From Arthrobacter pascens (GTDB lineage: Bacteria > Actinomycetota > Actinomycetes > Actinomycetales > Micrococcaceae), in NCBI RefSeq assembly GCF_030816475.1, contig NZ_JAUSXF010000001.1, positions 310,001-374,000 of the forward strand: a stretch of DNA of 64,000 nucleotides. The letters are read 5' to 3'. Shown here piece after piece: positions 8,070-15,494 of the stretch. Position 1 is the stretch's first letter. Each line of letters opens with the position of its first letter. The notes beneath the pieces are model-generated. The model was not told the origin of the DNA and ran no database searches. It saw only the letters and a program-made list of their open reading frames with translations. The position numbers and the translations under genes were made by a program.

Positions 8070-8463
8070 AAACCCTTTTGGCGATGAAGGTGGCGTTCAC
8101 GGCTTTGGGTATGCCGCAGTAGACCGCGGAGTGCAGGAGCGCTTCGACGATCTCGTCCGTGGTGAGACCGACGTTGAGGGCTGCGTTGATGTGGACGTCG
8201 AGCTGGGGTTCGCAGCCGCCCAGAGCGGTCAACATGCCGAGTGTCACCAACTGGCGGTCGCGAGGGGCAAGGCCGGGTCGCACGTACATCTCCCCGAAGG
8301 CCCAGGCGACGACCTGATGCCCGAGTTCAGGCGAGACATCGGCCAGGGAGTCGATGACTTTCTGGCCGGCGGCGCCGTCGATTGCGGTCAGGGCTTCCAT
8401 CCCGCGTTCGAAGGACTCCTCCCGAGCGTGAGCCGCATTGGTTGGGGTGTTGTCGATGCTCAT
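8032..8463 (-). CDS. Carboxymuconolactone decarboxylase-family protein
   Basis: The 143-residue product from MSIDNTPTNAAHAREE has the CMD/AhpD-like helical core: APRDRQLVTLGMLTALGGCEPQLDVHINAALNVGLTTDEIVEALLHSAVYCGIPKAVNA. The His of VHINAA and the ExxxLLHSAVYCG motif match the gamma-carboxymuconolactone decarboxylase branch; the CxxC of true AhpD is absent. The start overlaps the end of the MerR gene by ATGA (8460-8463), so the two are translationally coupled and probably induced together. A longer upstream open frame reads through the regulator and is not credible. Confidence 0.88.
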   Translation of the reverse strand: MSIDNTPTNAAHAREESFERGMEALTAIDGAAGQKVIDSLADVSPELGHQVVAWAFGEMYVRPGLAPRDRQLVTLGMLTALGGCEPQLDVHINAALNVGLTTDEIVEALLHSAVYCGIPKAVNATFIAKRVFSERGLLQDQAA

Positions 8464-8876
8464 CGTCGATCTACTTTCTTCTCTGAGTTCAGCTGCTGTT
8501 CGTAGTGGGTGATCTTGTCGTCCAGGGCGAGTGCGTTCTGTTGGAGGGCGCTGATGTGGGCGGCAAGTACCTCGGCATGGTCGCGTAGCAGAGCGATCCT
8601 GTCTGGGATGGTTGCATCTCCGGCCGCCCGGAGCCGGGCGAAGCGTTTCATGTCGGCGATCGACATTCCGGTTTCTCGGAGACGAAGCAAGAACTCCAGC
8701 CATGCCAGGTCTGCGGAGGCGTAGCGACGCTGGTTGCCGGTCGTTCGCCCTACTCGCTCGATCAGGCCGGCCTTTTCGTAGTAGCGCAGAGTGTCGGCCG
8801 AGAGCTTGGTGAGCTCAGAAACCTCCGCGATTGTCAGGGCCGACTCCTGCTGCGTGAGCGCGTCTTTCATTGCCAT
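8460..8876 (-). CDS. MerR family transcriptional regulator
   Basis: 138 residues with an N-terminal winged helix-turn-helix (LTIAEVSELTKLSADTLRYYEKAGLIERVGRTTGNQRRYASADLAWLEFLLRLRETGMSIADMKRFARL) followed by a coiled-coil dimerisation helix (residues about 85-130). No Cys cluster is visible, so it is probably not a metal sensor. It is the first gene of a two-gene operon with the CMD-family protein and is probably autoregulated: a 20-bp palindrome lies between the -35 and -10 of a promoter with the 19-bp spacing typical of MerR control. Confidence 0.9.
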   Translation of the reverse strand: MAMKDALTQQESALTIAEVSELTKLSADTLRYYEKAGLIERVGRTTGNQRRYASADLAWLEFLLRLRETGMSIADMKRFARLRAAGDATIPDRIALLRDHAEVLAAHISALQQNALALDDKITHYEQQLNSEKKVDRR

Positions 8877-8882
8877 ACCGTG

Positions 8883-8913
8883 AGCCTAAAACTTGGAGCG
8901 CACTCCAAGTCAA
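8883..8913 (-). promoter_or_regulatory. MerR-type promoter with embedded palindromic operator
   Basis: On the minus strand, -35 TTGACT (8913-8908) and -10 TAGGCT (8888-8883) are 19 bases apart, the long spacer characteristic of MerR-activated promoters. The palindrome ACTTGGAG-CGCA-CTCCAAGT (8891-8910) fills the spacer. The MerR start codon lies a few bases downstream at 8876. Confidence 0.8.
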
Positions 8914-9124
8914 GGTCAATCACCAAGTCGCTCTTCCACGGCAAGACGAGTGATTCCCGCAAGGGGATGGTCTTCCGGACGGCTCCCGGTGCTCGATAGA
9001 GGATCCTCGTCCAAAGCCCGCATTTAGCTCGCCCGTTCAAGGACGTCGTAGAACGCGACGGCGCTCCCCAATGCTCAGTAGTTCAATCTGGCCCAAGGTA
9101 ACGGTTCCGCGAAGGGTCGTCGGC

Positions 9125-9352
9125 TTATAGGCCTACGGCCGCCACGACAATTCCGATCACTATTACCACTCCTCCAAATACCGCCATGCCAACACTAAAG
9201 ACGCGCGATACTCCTTTCGTCGCCTGGTTACCGTTGCCAACTCCACGAAGGATCATCAGCATAAAAGACGAATACAGGTTCCTGCCGAGAATGATTAGTA
9301 TGCCGAAGACAACCGCTACGGCCCCTAGGAAGGCTGTGGTCGGGTCTCTCAC
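9125..9352 (-). CDS. Small two-helix membrane protein
   Basis: A 75-residue protein with hydrophobic segments near residues 7-24 (FLGAVAVVFGILIILG) and 51-75 (VFSVGMAVFGGVVIVIGIVVAAVGL), joined by a polar loop. It overlaps the upstream small membrane gene by ATGA at 9349-9352, so the two are co-translated and may form a complex. No family recognised. Confidence 0.65.
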   Translation of the reverse strand: MRDPTTAFLGAVAVVFGILIILGRNLYSSFMLMILRGVGNGNQATKGVSRVFSVGMAVFGGVVIVIGIVVAAVGL

Positions 9353-9591
9353 CCTCTCCCCACCTTTCCCCCCATAAGCCCGAAGATCAGGAAACCTACT
9401 CCTATGAGAAAAATCAGGCCCGGAAAAACCACTCCGCCGATTTCCTGAAAACGTCTGAACCTCCCGGCGTCCCTGTCTGGGAAAGTCCGCGAGTACCCCT
9501 TGACGACGACTCCGCGGACAAGCCGAATGAGAACGTAGCCCAGGATGCTTATGCCGATGGCAAACAGCCCAAAAAGTACTTCATCTGACAC
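9349..9591 (-). CDS. Small membrane protein, coupled to the next gene
   Basis: 80 residues with an N-terminal helix (LFGLFAIGISILGYVLIRLVRG) and a C-terminal helix (VVFPGLIFLIGVGFLIFGLMGG) around a basic, Arg-rich loop. It is the first gene of a two-gene unit in the cargo of the putative mobile element, followed by an ATGA overlap. The downstream end is 214 bases from the MerR operator region. Function not recognised. Confidence 0.65.
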   Translation of the reverse strand: MSDEVLFGLFAIGISILGYVLIRLVRGVVVKGYSRTFPDRDAGRFRRFQEIGGVVFPGLIFLIGVGFLIFGLMGGKVGRG

Positions 9592-9803
9592 CTGAGCTCC
9601 CTCCGTCGACTAGTACTAAACATGATCGAACACCCGCCGCCTATGCCGCTACCGTGCGTCCGTAAGCCGGTCCGCCACCGGGGCAAGGGACAACCAAGAT
9701 TGTTGGACAACGATTCGCCGGGTTTCCGCAACCGCCTGATTCCCGTAAGACCCGCCCGATAAAATGCCCGGTGATGGGGGGATAAACGGCTACGTTCAAG
9801 ACT

Positions 9804-10400
9804 ATGACCGGACTGCTGATCGGATATGCGCGCGTATCCACGAATGACCAGGACCTAACCGCCCAGAAGAACGCCCTGGCCGCTTTGGGTGTGTCGCCGG
9901 ACAAAACCTTTACCGACCAGGGCCTGGGCCTTACCGGCGCCAACCGGGCACGCCCCGGTCTAAGGGAAGCGCTGGCCGCTTGCCGTGCCGGAGACACCCT
10001 GGCTGTAACCAAACTCGACCGTCTGGCCAGGTCGCTGCGGGATGCGAAGGACATTGTTGACGAACTCACTCGTCGAGAGGTCAAGCTAAGCATCGGCGGC
10101 TCCGTCTACGACCCGACCGATCCCGTAGGACGCCTTCTCTTTAACGTCCTGGCCATGGTCGCCGAATTCGAAGCTGACCTGATCCGGGCGCGCACCCGCG
10201 AGGGCATGCAGGTGGCAAAAGCAAAAGGCCGTCTCCGGGGGAAACAGCCCAAGCTCTCCAAAAGGCAGGAAGCCCACCTGGTCTCCCTTCATCGGGCAGG
10301 GACACACACGACGGCGGAACTTGCCGAGCTCTTCTCTGTGGCGCGCTCAACCGTCTATCGCGCCATCAAACGCGGCGGCGACACGATTCAGCCCCTTTAG
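9804..10400 (+). CDS. Serine recombinase of the resolvase/invertase family
   Basis: 198 residues. The catalytic domain is complete: IGYARVSTNDQDLTAQ with the nucleophile Ser12, then TKLDRLARSLRDAKDIVDELTRREV with conserved arginines, and EFEADLIRARTREGM before the DNA-contacting helix. The C terminus holds a Hin-type helix-turn-helix (TTAELAELFSVARSTVYRAIKRG). The length fits small resolvases (TnpR/Hin) and not large integrases. Upstream bases 9760-9800 hold short related motifs (CGATAAAATGCCCG, GGATAAACGG) that could be half-sites of its recombination site; that is inference. It lies just left of the IS110-type element. Confidence 0.92.
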   Translation: MTGLLIGYARVSTNDQDLTAQKNALAALGVSPDKTFTDQGLGLTGANRARPGLREALAACRAGDTLAVTKLDRLARSLRDAKDIVDELTRREVKLSIGGSVYDPTDPVGRLLFNVLAMVAEFEADLIRARTREGMQVAKAKGRLRGKQPKLSKRQEAHLVSLHRAGTHTTAELAELFSVARSTVYRAIKRGGDTIQPL

Positions 10401-10656
10401 CGGACACATCAGGGGTGACGGTAATGATGGAAGTGGCTGTGTTGCGGTGTGACTCTGGGTACGACTGACGCCCGAAGGGTTTGTCTTCTAAATGATCTGT
10501 CCGCCGCAGCACAGCTGCAGTAAAACGCGGCGGCCAGGTGGACATGACCTCATAGGAGCCTGTTCAGTGGAATCCCATTACCGTCTTGTCTGCCCACCCG
10601 GCCGGCGTGCCCTTTATGTCCCACCGCACGCAACGGAAGGTAGGGCCAGTTTCATC
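10401..10656 (+). other. Non-coding leader of IS110-type element, possible bridge RNA
   Basis: 256 bases without a gene between the resolvase stop and the transposase ATG. In IS110-group elements the region upstream of the transposase encodes the bridge RNA that pairs with target and donor. A hairpin with arms CCGCCGC/GCGGCGG (10501-10533) is visible. The octamer ATAGGAGC occurs at 10552-10559 and again just after the transposase gene at 11871-11878. The left boundary of the element cannot be fixed from this copy alone. Confidence 0.35.
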
Positions 10657-11865
10657 ATGGCAAACGAGCACCGGAAAGTCATCGTCGGGATCGACACCCA
10701 CGCCGATACGCATCACGTCGCCGTCATCACCGAAACCGGCGTCCATGTCGCCGATAAGGAATTCCTGGCCGTTGGGTCCGGCTACCAAAAGATTATCGCG
10801 TTCATCACCGGCTTCGGACAGGTCCTCGCCGCCGGAGTCGAAGGCACCGGCAGCTACGGCGCCGAGCTCTCCCGTGTCCTGACCAAAGAGGGCATCGAGG
10901 TCTTGGAGGTCATGCGCCCAAACCGGCAGGGGCGCCGGCTGAAAGGGAAGTCGGATCCGTTGGATGCCTACCAGGCCGCCGAGTCCGCGTTGGCCGGCCG
11001 AGGCACCGCCACACCCAAAGCCCGGGACGGAGCCGTGGAAGCCCTGCGCGTCCTGCGGGCCGAGAGGTCCACGGCGATGCGGGCGCGGGTCGCGGTCATG
11101 AACCAGGTCCAGAGCTTCCTCGTCTCCGCCCCCGAGGCGCTGCGCGCCAAATACCGTGGCCTGACCAGCGCCGCGATGATGGCCGCGCTGGAGAAGACCC
11201 GCCCGGCAGGGGACATATCAGAACCTTTAAACGCCACCGCCACCGCGCTCAAACGCCTCGCGGTCCGCTACCGGGCACTGCATCAGGAATTGGCGCTGAT
11301 CGATGCCGAACTCGACGCGATCCTCACCATCCACGCACCCATGCTCCGTGACCTGCACGGGGTTGGCACAGACGTGGCCAGCCAGCTGCTGGTCACCGTG
11401 GGAGACAACCCCGAACGGGTCGGGACCGAAGCCCAATTCGCGGCCCTCGTCGGCGTTGCACCGATCCCCGCATCCTCAGGAAAGACCAGCCGGCACCGGC
11501 TCAGCCGCGGCGGCGACCGGCAGGCCAACAAAGCCGTCCACCACGTAGCTCTGGTCCGGATGATGAGCGACACCCGCACGAAAACATATGTCGTCAGACG
11601 GCGGGGCGAAGGCAAAAGCACCAAGGAAATCATGCGCTGCCTCAAACGCTACATCGCCCGTGAAATCTATAACCAGCTCCTCCATCCGCAACCGGCACCG
11701 GACGCAGGAGCCCTCCGGGCACTGCGCAAAACCAAGAACATCACCCTCCAGGCCGCAGCGGACAACCTCCACGTCTGGCCCACCGCACTGTCCCGGCTCG
11801 AACGGGGGCACACCCGCGACGACCTCTTCCACCAACGCTACGAACACTGGCTCAACGAACATTGA
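10657..11865 (+). CDS. IS110-family transposase (DEDD RuvC-like plus serine domain)
   Basis: From the ATG at 10657 the protein is 402 residues. The N-terminal RuvC-like domain shows the DEDD set: Asp13 in GIDTHADTHH, Glu62 in GVEGTGSYG, Asp100 and Asp103 in KSDPLDAYQAA. The C-terminal Tnp20 domain has LHGVGTDVASQLLVTVGD and FAALVGVAPIPASSGKTSRHRLSRGGDRQANKAVHHVAL, which carries the catalytic Ser. A further ~55-residue tail (LRALRKTKNITLQAAADNLHVWPTALSRLERG) looks like a helix-turn-helix, an addition often seen in actinobacterial members. An upstream start at 10492 is open but lies in the leader. The gene is intact, so the element may be active. Confidence 0.92.
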   Translation: MANEHRKVIVGIDTHADTHHVAVITETGVHVADKEFLAVGSGYQKIIAFITGFGQVLAAGVEGTGSYGAELSRVLTKEGIEVLEVMRPNRQGRRLKGKSDPLDAYQAAESALAGRGTATPKARDGAVEALRVLRAERSTAMRARVAVMNQVQSFLVSAPEALRAKYRGLTSAAMMAALEKTRPAGDISEPLNATATALKRLAVRYRALHQELALIDAELDAILTIHAPMLRDLHGVGTDVASQLLVTVGDNPERVGTEAQFAALVGVAPIPASSGKTSRHRLSRGGDRQANKAVHHVALVRMMSDTRTKTYVVRRRGEGKSTKEIMRCLKRYIAREIYNQLLHPQPAPDAGALRALRKTKNITLQAAADNLHVWPTALSRLERGHTRDDLFHQRYEHWLNEH

Positions 11866-11880
11866 CAGCTATAGGAGCAT

Positions 11881-11925
11881 CATTTAGCGCCGCGAAAATG
11901 CCGCCATTTATCGCTGCGATTCACA
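11881..11925 (-). repeat. Right transposon-end-like repeat, copy 3
   Basis: Read on the minus strand it starts TGTGAATCGCAGCG and carries two direct units (CGCAGCGATAAATGGCG and CGCGGCGCTAAATG). It is an inverted counterpart of 3535-3583. The inner boundary abuts the IS110-type element. Confidence 0.75.
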
Positions 11926-11933
11926 TGGAAGTT
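11926..11933. repeat. Putative 8-bp target-site duplication, right copy
   Basis: TGGAAGTT directly after TCACA, identical to 3527-3534. See the left copy. Confidence 0.75.
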
Positions 11934-12118
11934 AGTGCCAGATGCCCATATCTCAGAAACCAAGGAAACGGGACACCCCTGAGACCGAGCGGACAGGTCA
12001 GCCGGCAACAGGAATGCTACTCCCGGTGCGGTCAACGGCCGGACATACATACTTCCCGTAGTATCCCTTCCCTCGGACAAAAACTGACGACCCTTGGCTA
12101 TCAGCCTGAGAGGAACGC

Positions 12119-12469
12119 ATGCCTGAATTCGCTGTTCTGATCTACGCAAACGACTCCTTGCACGCACCTGAGGCCACGAAAGAGGAGCTCAAGGAGTGCG
12201 ACGAACACTTCGACTCTCTCGTCACCACCGGTCGCATGCGCATCGCGTATGCCCTCACGCCGCGGGACCATGCGCGAACAATCCGAGCGGCCGGCCCCGC
12301 AGACGGCCCTTATGGCGCGGGCGGTGACGTCGTCGCCGGGTTCTACATCCTGAACGCGACGGACATCGACGAAGCGCTAGACCTGGCCCGCAAGGATCCT
12401 TCCATCCTCACCGGCGGTGGAGTGGAGGTTCGTCCTGTGCACAGCGGCGGAGTCGTCGCCCGTACCTGA
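12119..12469 (+). CDS. YCII-related domain protein
   Basis: A 116-residue protein of the YciI/DGPF family: FAVLIYANDS at the start, then EELKECDEHFDSLVTTGRMRIAYALTPRDHARTIR, DGPYG (the DGPF signature position), GFYILNATDIDEALDLARKDPSI and EVRPVHSGGV. Family members form alpha-beta ferredoxin-like dimers and are often encoded next to ECF sigma factors, none of which is seen here. GAGAGGAA precedes the ATG. It converges on fabF-like gene 52 bases away. The biochemical role is unknown. Confidence 0.88.
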   Translation: MPEFAVLIYANDSLHAPEATKEELKECDEHFDSLVTTGRMRIAYALTPRDHARTIRAAGPADGPYGAGGDVVAGFYILNATDIDEALDLARKDPSILTGGGVEVRPVHSGGVVART

Positions 12470-12520
12470 GGGAACGCGTAACCAGTCGCACTCCGTTGCC
12501 CGAGGACTTATGGCCCGCTG

Positions 12521-13753
12521 TTAGCTCTTGCTGAAGACCAAACACACGTTCTGGCCACCAAATCCGAATGAGTTGGAGATGGCCGCGTTTTGTGTGCCGT
12601 GACGAGGCGTCGTGGCAACGTCCAGTCCGATCTCCGGGTCGACGTTTCCGTTGTGGAGATTGCGTGTAGGAGGAATGATGTCGTGCGTAATGCTTTGGAC
12701 GGTCAGGATGGCTTCGACTGCTCCGGCGGCTCCGAAGAGGTGCCCCAGGGAAGCTTTGGGCGCTGTCACAGTTGGGGCGTCACCGAAAATGGTCCTGATC
12801 GCCTTTGCTTCCGCCAAATCACCGACAGGTGTCCCGGTGGCGTGCGCGTTGATGTGCCCGATGTCTGCTGTGCTCATGCCTGCATCGTTGAGTGCTTTAT
12901 GGATGGCGCTGATCTGACCCGCCCCGTCATCCGCCGGTGCAGTCATATGGAACGCATCGGAGGCGATACCCACTCCCCGGAGGACAGAAAGGACGACAGC
13001 ACCGCGGGCCTTGGCATGTTGGGCGCTTTCCAGCACCAGGATGCCGGCACCTTCACCCAGAACGAAGCCGTCGCGGTCCGCGGCAAATGGACGCGATGCT
13101 GAGCCCGGGTCAGCGGTACGCGTTGAGAGCGCACGGGTCTGGAGAAAAGATGCGACCGTTATAGGGGTGATGGCGGCCTCGGCGCCGCCAGCTATGACCA
13201 TGTCAGCTTCGCCTGAGCGAATCAGTCGGGCTGCCTGGACCAGCGCTTCCGCGCCGGATGAACAAGCCGAGACGGGGGTATACGAGCCTGCCTTGGCGCC
13301 ATAGCGAATGCTCAAGGCGGCAGCCGGACCATTAGGCATCAGCATTGGCACCGTTCGTGGTGAAACCCGGCGCAGGCCCCGGCTCTCTAGAACGTCGTCC
13401 TCCCGGAGCAGGGTCCCAATCCCTCCGACACCGGTCCCTACAACCACGGCCAGCCGGGTGCCATCGACCACAGGAGTGCCAGCATCTGCCCAGGCCTCCG
13501 CCGCCGCAACCATGGCAGCCTGCTGAACGCGGTCCAACCGCCTCGCTTCCACGGGGCTAAGGGACATGGCCGGGTCTGCTGCCATCGGAGCGGCGACCGT
13601 GACGGGAAGCCCGCTGCCCTGCAGAAAGTCCATGCCGACGTCCCGAATCCCGGAACTTCCAGCCAGGAGGGACTGCCACGTCGTGGCCACGTTCCCACCC
13701 AAAGGTGTAGAAGCCCCCACCCCTGTCACCACAATTTCTGTTGCATGCACAGC
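12521..13753 (-). CDS. fabF: 3-oxoacyl-ACP synthase II-type ketosynthase
   Basis: A beta-ketoacyl-ACP synthase of the FabF/KAS II type, which condenses malonyl-ACP with acyl-ACP in fatty acid or polyketide synthesis. The catalytic triad is intact: Cys163 in VSACSSGAEAL, His303 in NAHATGTPVGD, His337 in SLGHLFGAAGAVEA, with Lys332. The GTG at 13753, after GGTGGAG, gives 410 residues, the usual length; an ATG at 13792 falls inside the palindromic operator and is less likely. It stands alone, apart from any fatty-acid cluster, and diverges from a TetR-type regulator that probably controls it. It may be a second copy with a special role rather than the housekeeping enzyme. Confidence 0.88.
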   Translation of the reverse strand, partial: AVHATEIVVTGVGASTPLGGNVATTWQSLLAGSSGIRDVGMDFLQGSGLPVTVAAPMAADPAMSLSPVEARRLDRVQQAAMVAAAEAWADAGTPVVDGTRLAVVVGTGVGGIGTLLREDDVLESRGLRRVSPRTVPMLMPNGPAAALSIRYGAKAGSYTPVSACSSGAEALVQAARLIRSGEADMVIAGGAEAAITPITVASFLQTRALSTRTADPGSASRPFAADRDGFVLGEGAGILVLESAQHAKARGAVVLSVLRGVGIASDAFHMTAPADDGAGQISAIHKALNDAGMSTADIGHINAHATGTPVGDLAEAKAIRTIFGDAPTVTAPKASLGHLFGAAGAVEAILTVQSITHDIIPPTRNLHNGNVDPEIGLDVATTPRHGTQNAAISNSFGFGGQNVCLVFSKS

Positions 13754-13777
13754 GATCACTCCACCCAGCCGATTATC

Positions 13778-13820
13778 TTGTATGGCATACAAAATAGCGC
13801 GGAAGTTGTATGAAGTACAA
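13778..13820. promoter_or_regulatory. Twin palindromic operators between fabF-like and tetR-like genes
   Basis: A perfect palindrome TTGTATG-g-CATACAA lies at 13778-13792 and a related imperfect one, TTGTATG-a-AGTACAA, at 13806-13820, with centres 28 bases apart. They sit in the divergent promoter region, as expected for a TetR-type repressor controlling both genes. TACAAT at 13816-13821 could be the regulator's -10 and overlaps the second operator. Confidence 0.75.
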
Positions 13821-13827
13821 TTTTCGT

Positions 13828-14439
13828 ATGGTCGCTAAACACAAGATTAAGCCGGAGGGACCGTCTCAGGCCAGGGGACACTCAACCCGGCAAAGAATCC
13901 TTGACAGTGCCATGACGCTTTACCTTTCCAAACCGACTGGCGACGTCAGCGTGGCAGCCATCGCAGCTCACGCTGGCGCTTTCCCCAACCAAGTGACCTA
14001 CTATTTCGGCTCAAAGGACTCGCTCTTTGTCCACGCGGCTTTCCTGGCCCTGCTCCACGACGCCGAGCGCGTTGAAGCCGTCGGGCTCTCAGTGCAAAGT
14101 CCGTCATCATTTAGCAGCGCCATGGCCCGGACCGTGCTGATTCTGCCCTCCATGCCGCTAGTTGTCCGTGCCTTGGCAGTGGGAACCTCACGCCCGGATC
14201 TCGCAACGGTCGTCGACCAGCACCTGAATCTGCTGTTCCGCCAGTCAGAGCGATACCTCGCCCGCCTACTGAGGCAAAAAAGCTGGGAGATCCAACGTCC
14301 CCTGCCAGTCGAAACCAGGACCTTTTGGAGCGCAGCGTTCGGAGCAACACTCCTTTCGCAAGCAGGCGTTACAGGAGACGGCAATGATCTCGATCTTGCA
14401 GGAACTTTGACCGTAAAAAGGGATGAGTGCATCCCGTGA
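13828..14439 (+). CDS. TetR/AcrR family transcriptional regulator
   Basis: The N-terminal helix-turn-helix domain reads RQRILDSAMTLYLSKPTGDVSVAAIAAHAGAFPNQVTYYFGSKDSLFVHAAF, with the YYFGSK motif of TetR regulators; the rest is a helical ligand-binding domain. The ATG at 13828 gives 203 residues. It lies seven bases after a TACAAT -10 match and has no Shine-Dalgarno, suggesting a leaderless message; the alternative ATG at 13810 is inside the operator. The likely ligand is a fatty acyl compound because the divergent target encodes a ketosynthase, but that is inference. Confidence 0.85.
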   Translation: MVAKHKIKPEGPSQARGHSTRQRILDSAMTLYLSKPTGDVSVAAIAAHAGAFPNQVTYYFGSKDSLFVHAAFLALLHDAERVEAVGLSVQSPSSFSSAMARTVLILPSMPLVVRALAVGTSRPDLATVVDQHLNLLFRQSERYLARLLRQKSWEIQRPLPVETRTFWSAAFGATLLSQAGVTGDGNDLDLAGTLTVKRDECIP

Positions 14440-14580
14440 ATCCCTGAGACTAGGCGGACAACCGCCCACAGGGTTCTTGGCCCCTGCCTCTGCGGCAGAT
14501 GCGATCAATGTCCCGCACCGCGGCCGCCGTCACTTCAGGGCAAGAGGCAACGTCAGTGACGGAAGGGCCGGTTTCGGCGA

Positions 14581-15381
14581 TTAGAACATCGCATCGATTT
14601 CCTTCGCCAGTTCCGTTGGGTGGTCAAGGAACCCCATATGTCCACCGGCTACCGTCCGGCGGTCGACTCCGGCAGAGGAAGCTATCCACTCTGCCGCCTC
14701 TACGAAGAACGGGGCGGTTTGTTCCGCGCTGAGCACTGCCAGCGGCACGCCCATTCCTGACAAGGCCTCCGGTTCGGGCCGCCAGGAGGCAAAAGCTCCG
14801 AACTCCGCTTCCAGCAGGACCCGGGCGTTGGTCCGGAGGCTGTCAAGAAAGTCCGGCGGCAGCAGCGGGGCGGCGTCCCCGGCAGCGAACTGGACGAAGG
14901 CCTCGGCCCCGCCGGCAAGTCCGCCGGTCTCCACGCCGGCCGCGATCACTGGCTGGACCGTCGCCATGGCGTCGTCGGGATTGGACAGAACGCCCAGGAG
15001 CGCCGGCTCGTGGAGCACGACGCCGGCAAAGCGCCCGGGAGCGTTCAGGGCTGCGCCCAGCGCTATCAAAGCCCCGGTGCTGTTGCCGAAGAGGACGGCC
15101 GGCTCTGCCGCCAGCGTTTCCACCAGGGCAACAAGGTCGCCGGCCTGCTGGTCCACTGAGGTCTCCGCCCAGTCCGGCCGCTGGGAACTGCGCCCGTTGT
15201 TCCTCCGGTCATAGGTGATAACTGTGTGGTTCTGGCCAAGGATGCGGGCGAGTTCAACGTATTGCCGTGCGTCACCGCCGGCACCCGGGACGAGCAGGAC
15301 CGGAGTCCCGTGACCTGTCACTTCAACGTGAAACGTGGTGCCGTTGGCCTCTACCTGGGCGGCGCCATCAATTGTGCTCAT
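14581..15381 (-). CDS. Alpha/beta-fold hydrolase
   Basis: 266 residues from MSTIDGAAQV. The oxyanion strand HGTPVLLVPGAGGD is followed by the nucleophile elbow GNSTGA (Ser101) and the late His248 in GGHMGFLDHPTE, giving a plausible catalytic triad. YDRRNNGRSS is the strand-4 turn common in esterases and haloperoxidase-like hydrolases. No signal peptide, so cytosolic. An ATG three codons upstream is also possible. It diverges from a LysR-type regulator with 113 bases between the starts, so it is the likely target of that regulator. The substrate is unknown. Confidence 0.88.
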   Translation of the reverse strand: MSTIDGAAQVEANGTTFHVEVTGHGTPVLLVPGAGGDARQYVELARILGQNHTVITYDRRNNGRSSQRPDWAETSVDQQAGDLVALVETLAAEPAVLFGNSTGALIALGAALNAPGRFAGVVLHEPALLGVLSNPDDAMATVQPVIAAGVETGGLAGGAEAFVQFAAGDAAPLLPPDFLDSLRTNARVLLEAEFGAFASWRPEPEALSGMGVPLAVLSAEQTAPFFVEAAEWIASSAGVDRRTVAGGHMGFLDHPTELAKEIDAMF

Positions 15382-15421
15382 GTCCTTCACCTTTTTCGAT
15401 TGCGGTTTGCTTTCCCCTTCA

Positions 15422-15489
15422 TTGGACGCCCGGGCGGGACCTGGCGTCCAAGACCGTTATGGACTCGGACGATCACAAATTCTTATGAT
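15422..15489. promoter_or_regulatory. Inverted repeats in hydrolase/LysR divergent promoter
   Basis: A perfect 9-bp inverted repeat, TTGGACGCC (15422-15430) and GGCGTCCAA (15443-15451), and a second imperfect palindrome ATCA...TGAT (15472-15489) containing a T-N11-A pattern lie between the two starts. The second is six bases before the LysR ATG, a usual position for autoregulation. Both are candidate LysR sites. Confidence 0.55.
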
Positions 15490-15494
15490 GGGCC

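Larger units (their letters stand above)
10401..11880 (+). mobile_element. IS110-family insertion sequence (left edge uncertain)
   Basis: One transposase gene with long non-coding leader, as usual for IS110. The right edge is placed near 11880 because homology to the other two copies of the transposon-end repeat begins at ATTTAGCG (11882), and the sequence to its left (GACAGCTATAGGAGCATC) is unlike them. The left edge lies somewhere between 10401 and about 10560. IS110 elements lack terminal inverted repeats, so none are expected. Confidence 0.6.
3535..11925. mobile_element. Putative 8.4-kb transposed unit with inverted ends
   Basis: The segment begins TGTGA and ends TCACA within homologous ~48-bp inverted ends and is flanked by the exact octamer TGGAAGTT on both sides. 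Cargo: DinB-like protein, GNAT, PPOX-type flavoprotein, nucleotidyltransferase, a MerR/CMD pair, small membrane proteins, a serine resolvase and an IS110-type transposase. No DDE transposase or IstB-like ATPase that would fit the ends is inside, so mobilisation in trans or loss of the transposase genes is inferred. The IS110 element appears to have inserted beside the right end and replaced its inner flank. Confidence 0.6.

Noticed and set aside
3535..11925. Interpretation as a Tn3-family transposon because of the resolvase
   Set aside because: Tn3 ends start with GGGG and make 5-bp duplications; these ends start TGTGA with an 8-bp duplication, and no Tn3 transposase is present.
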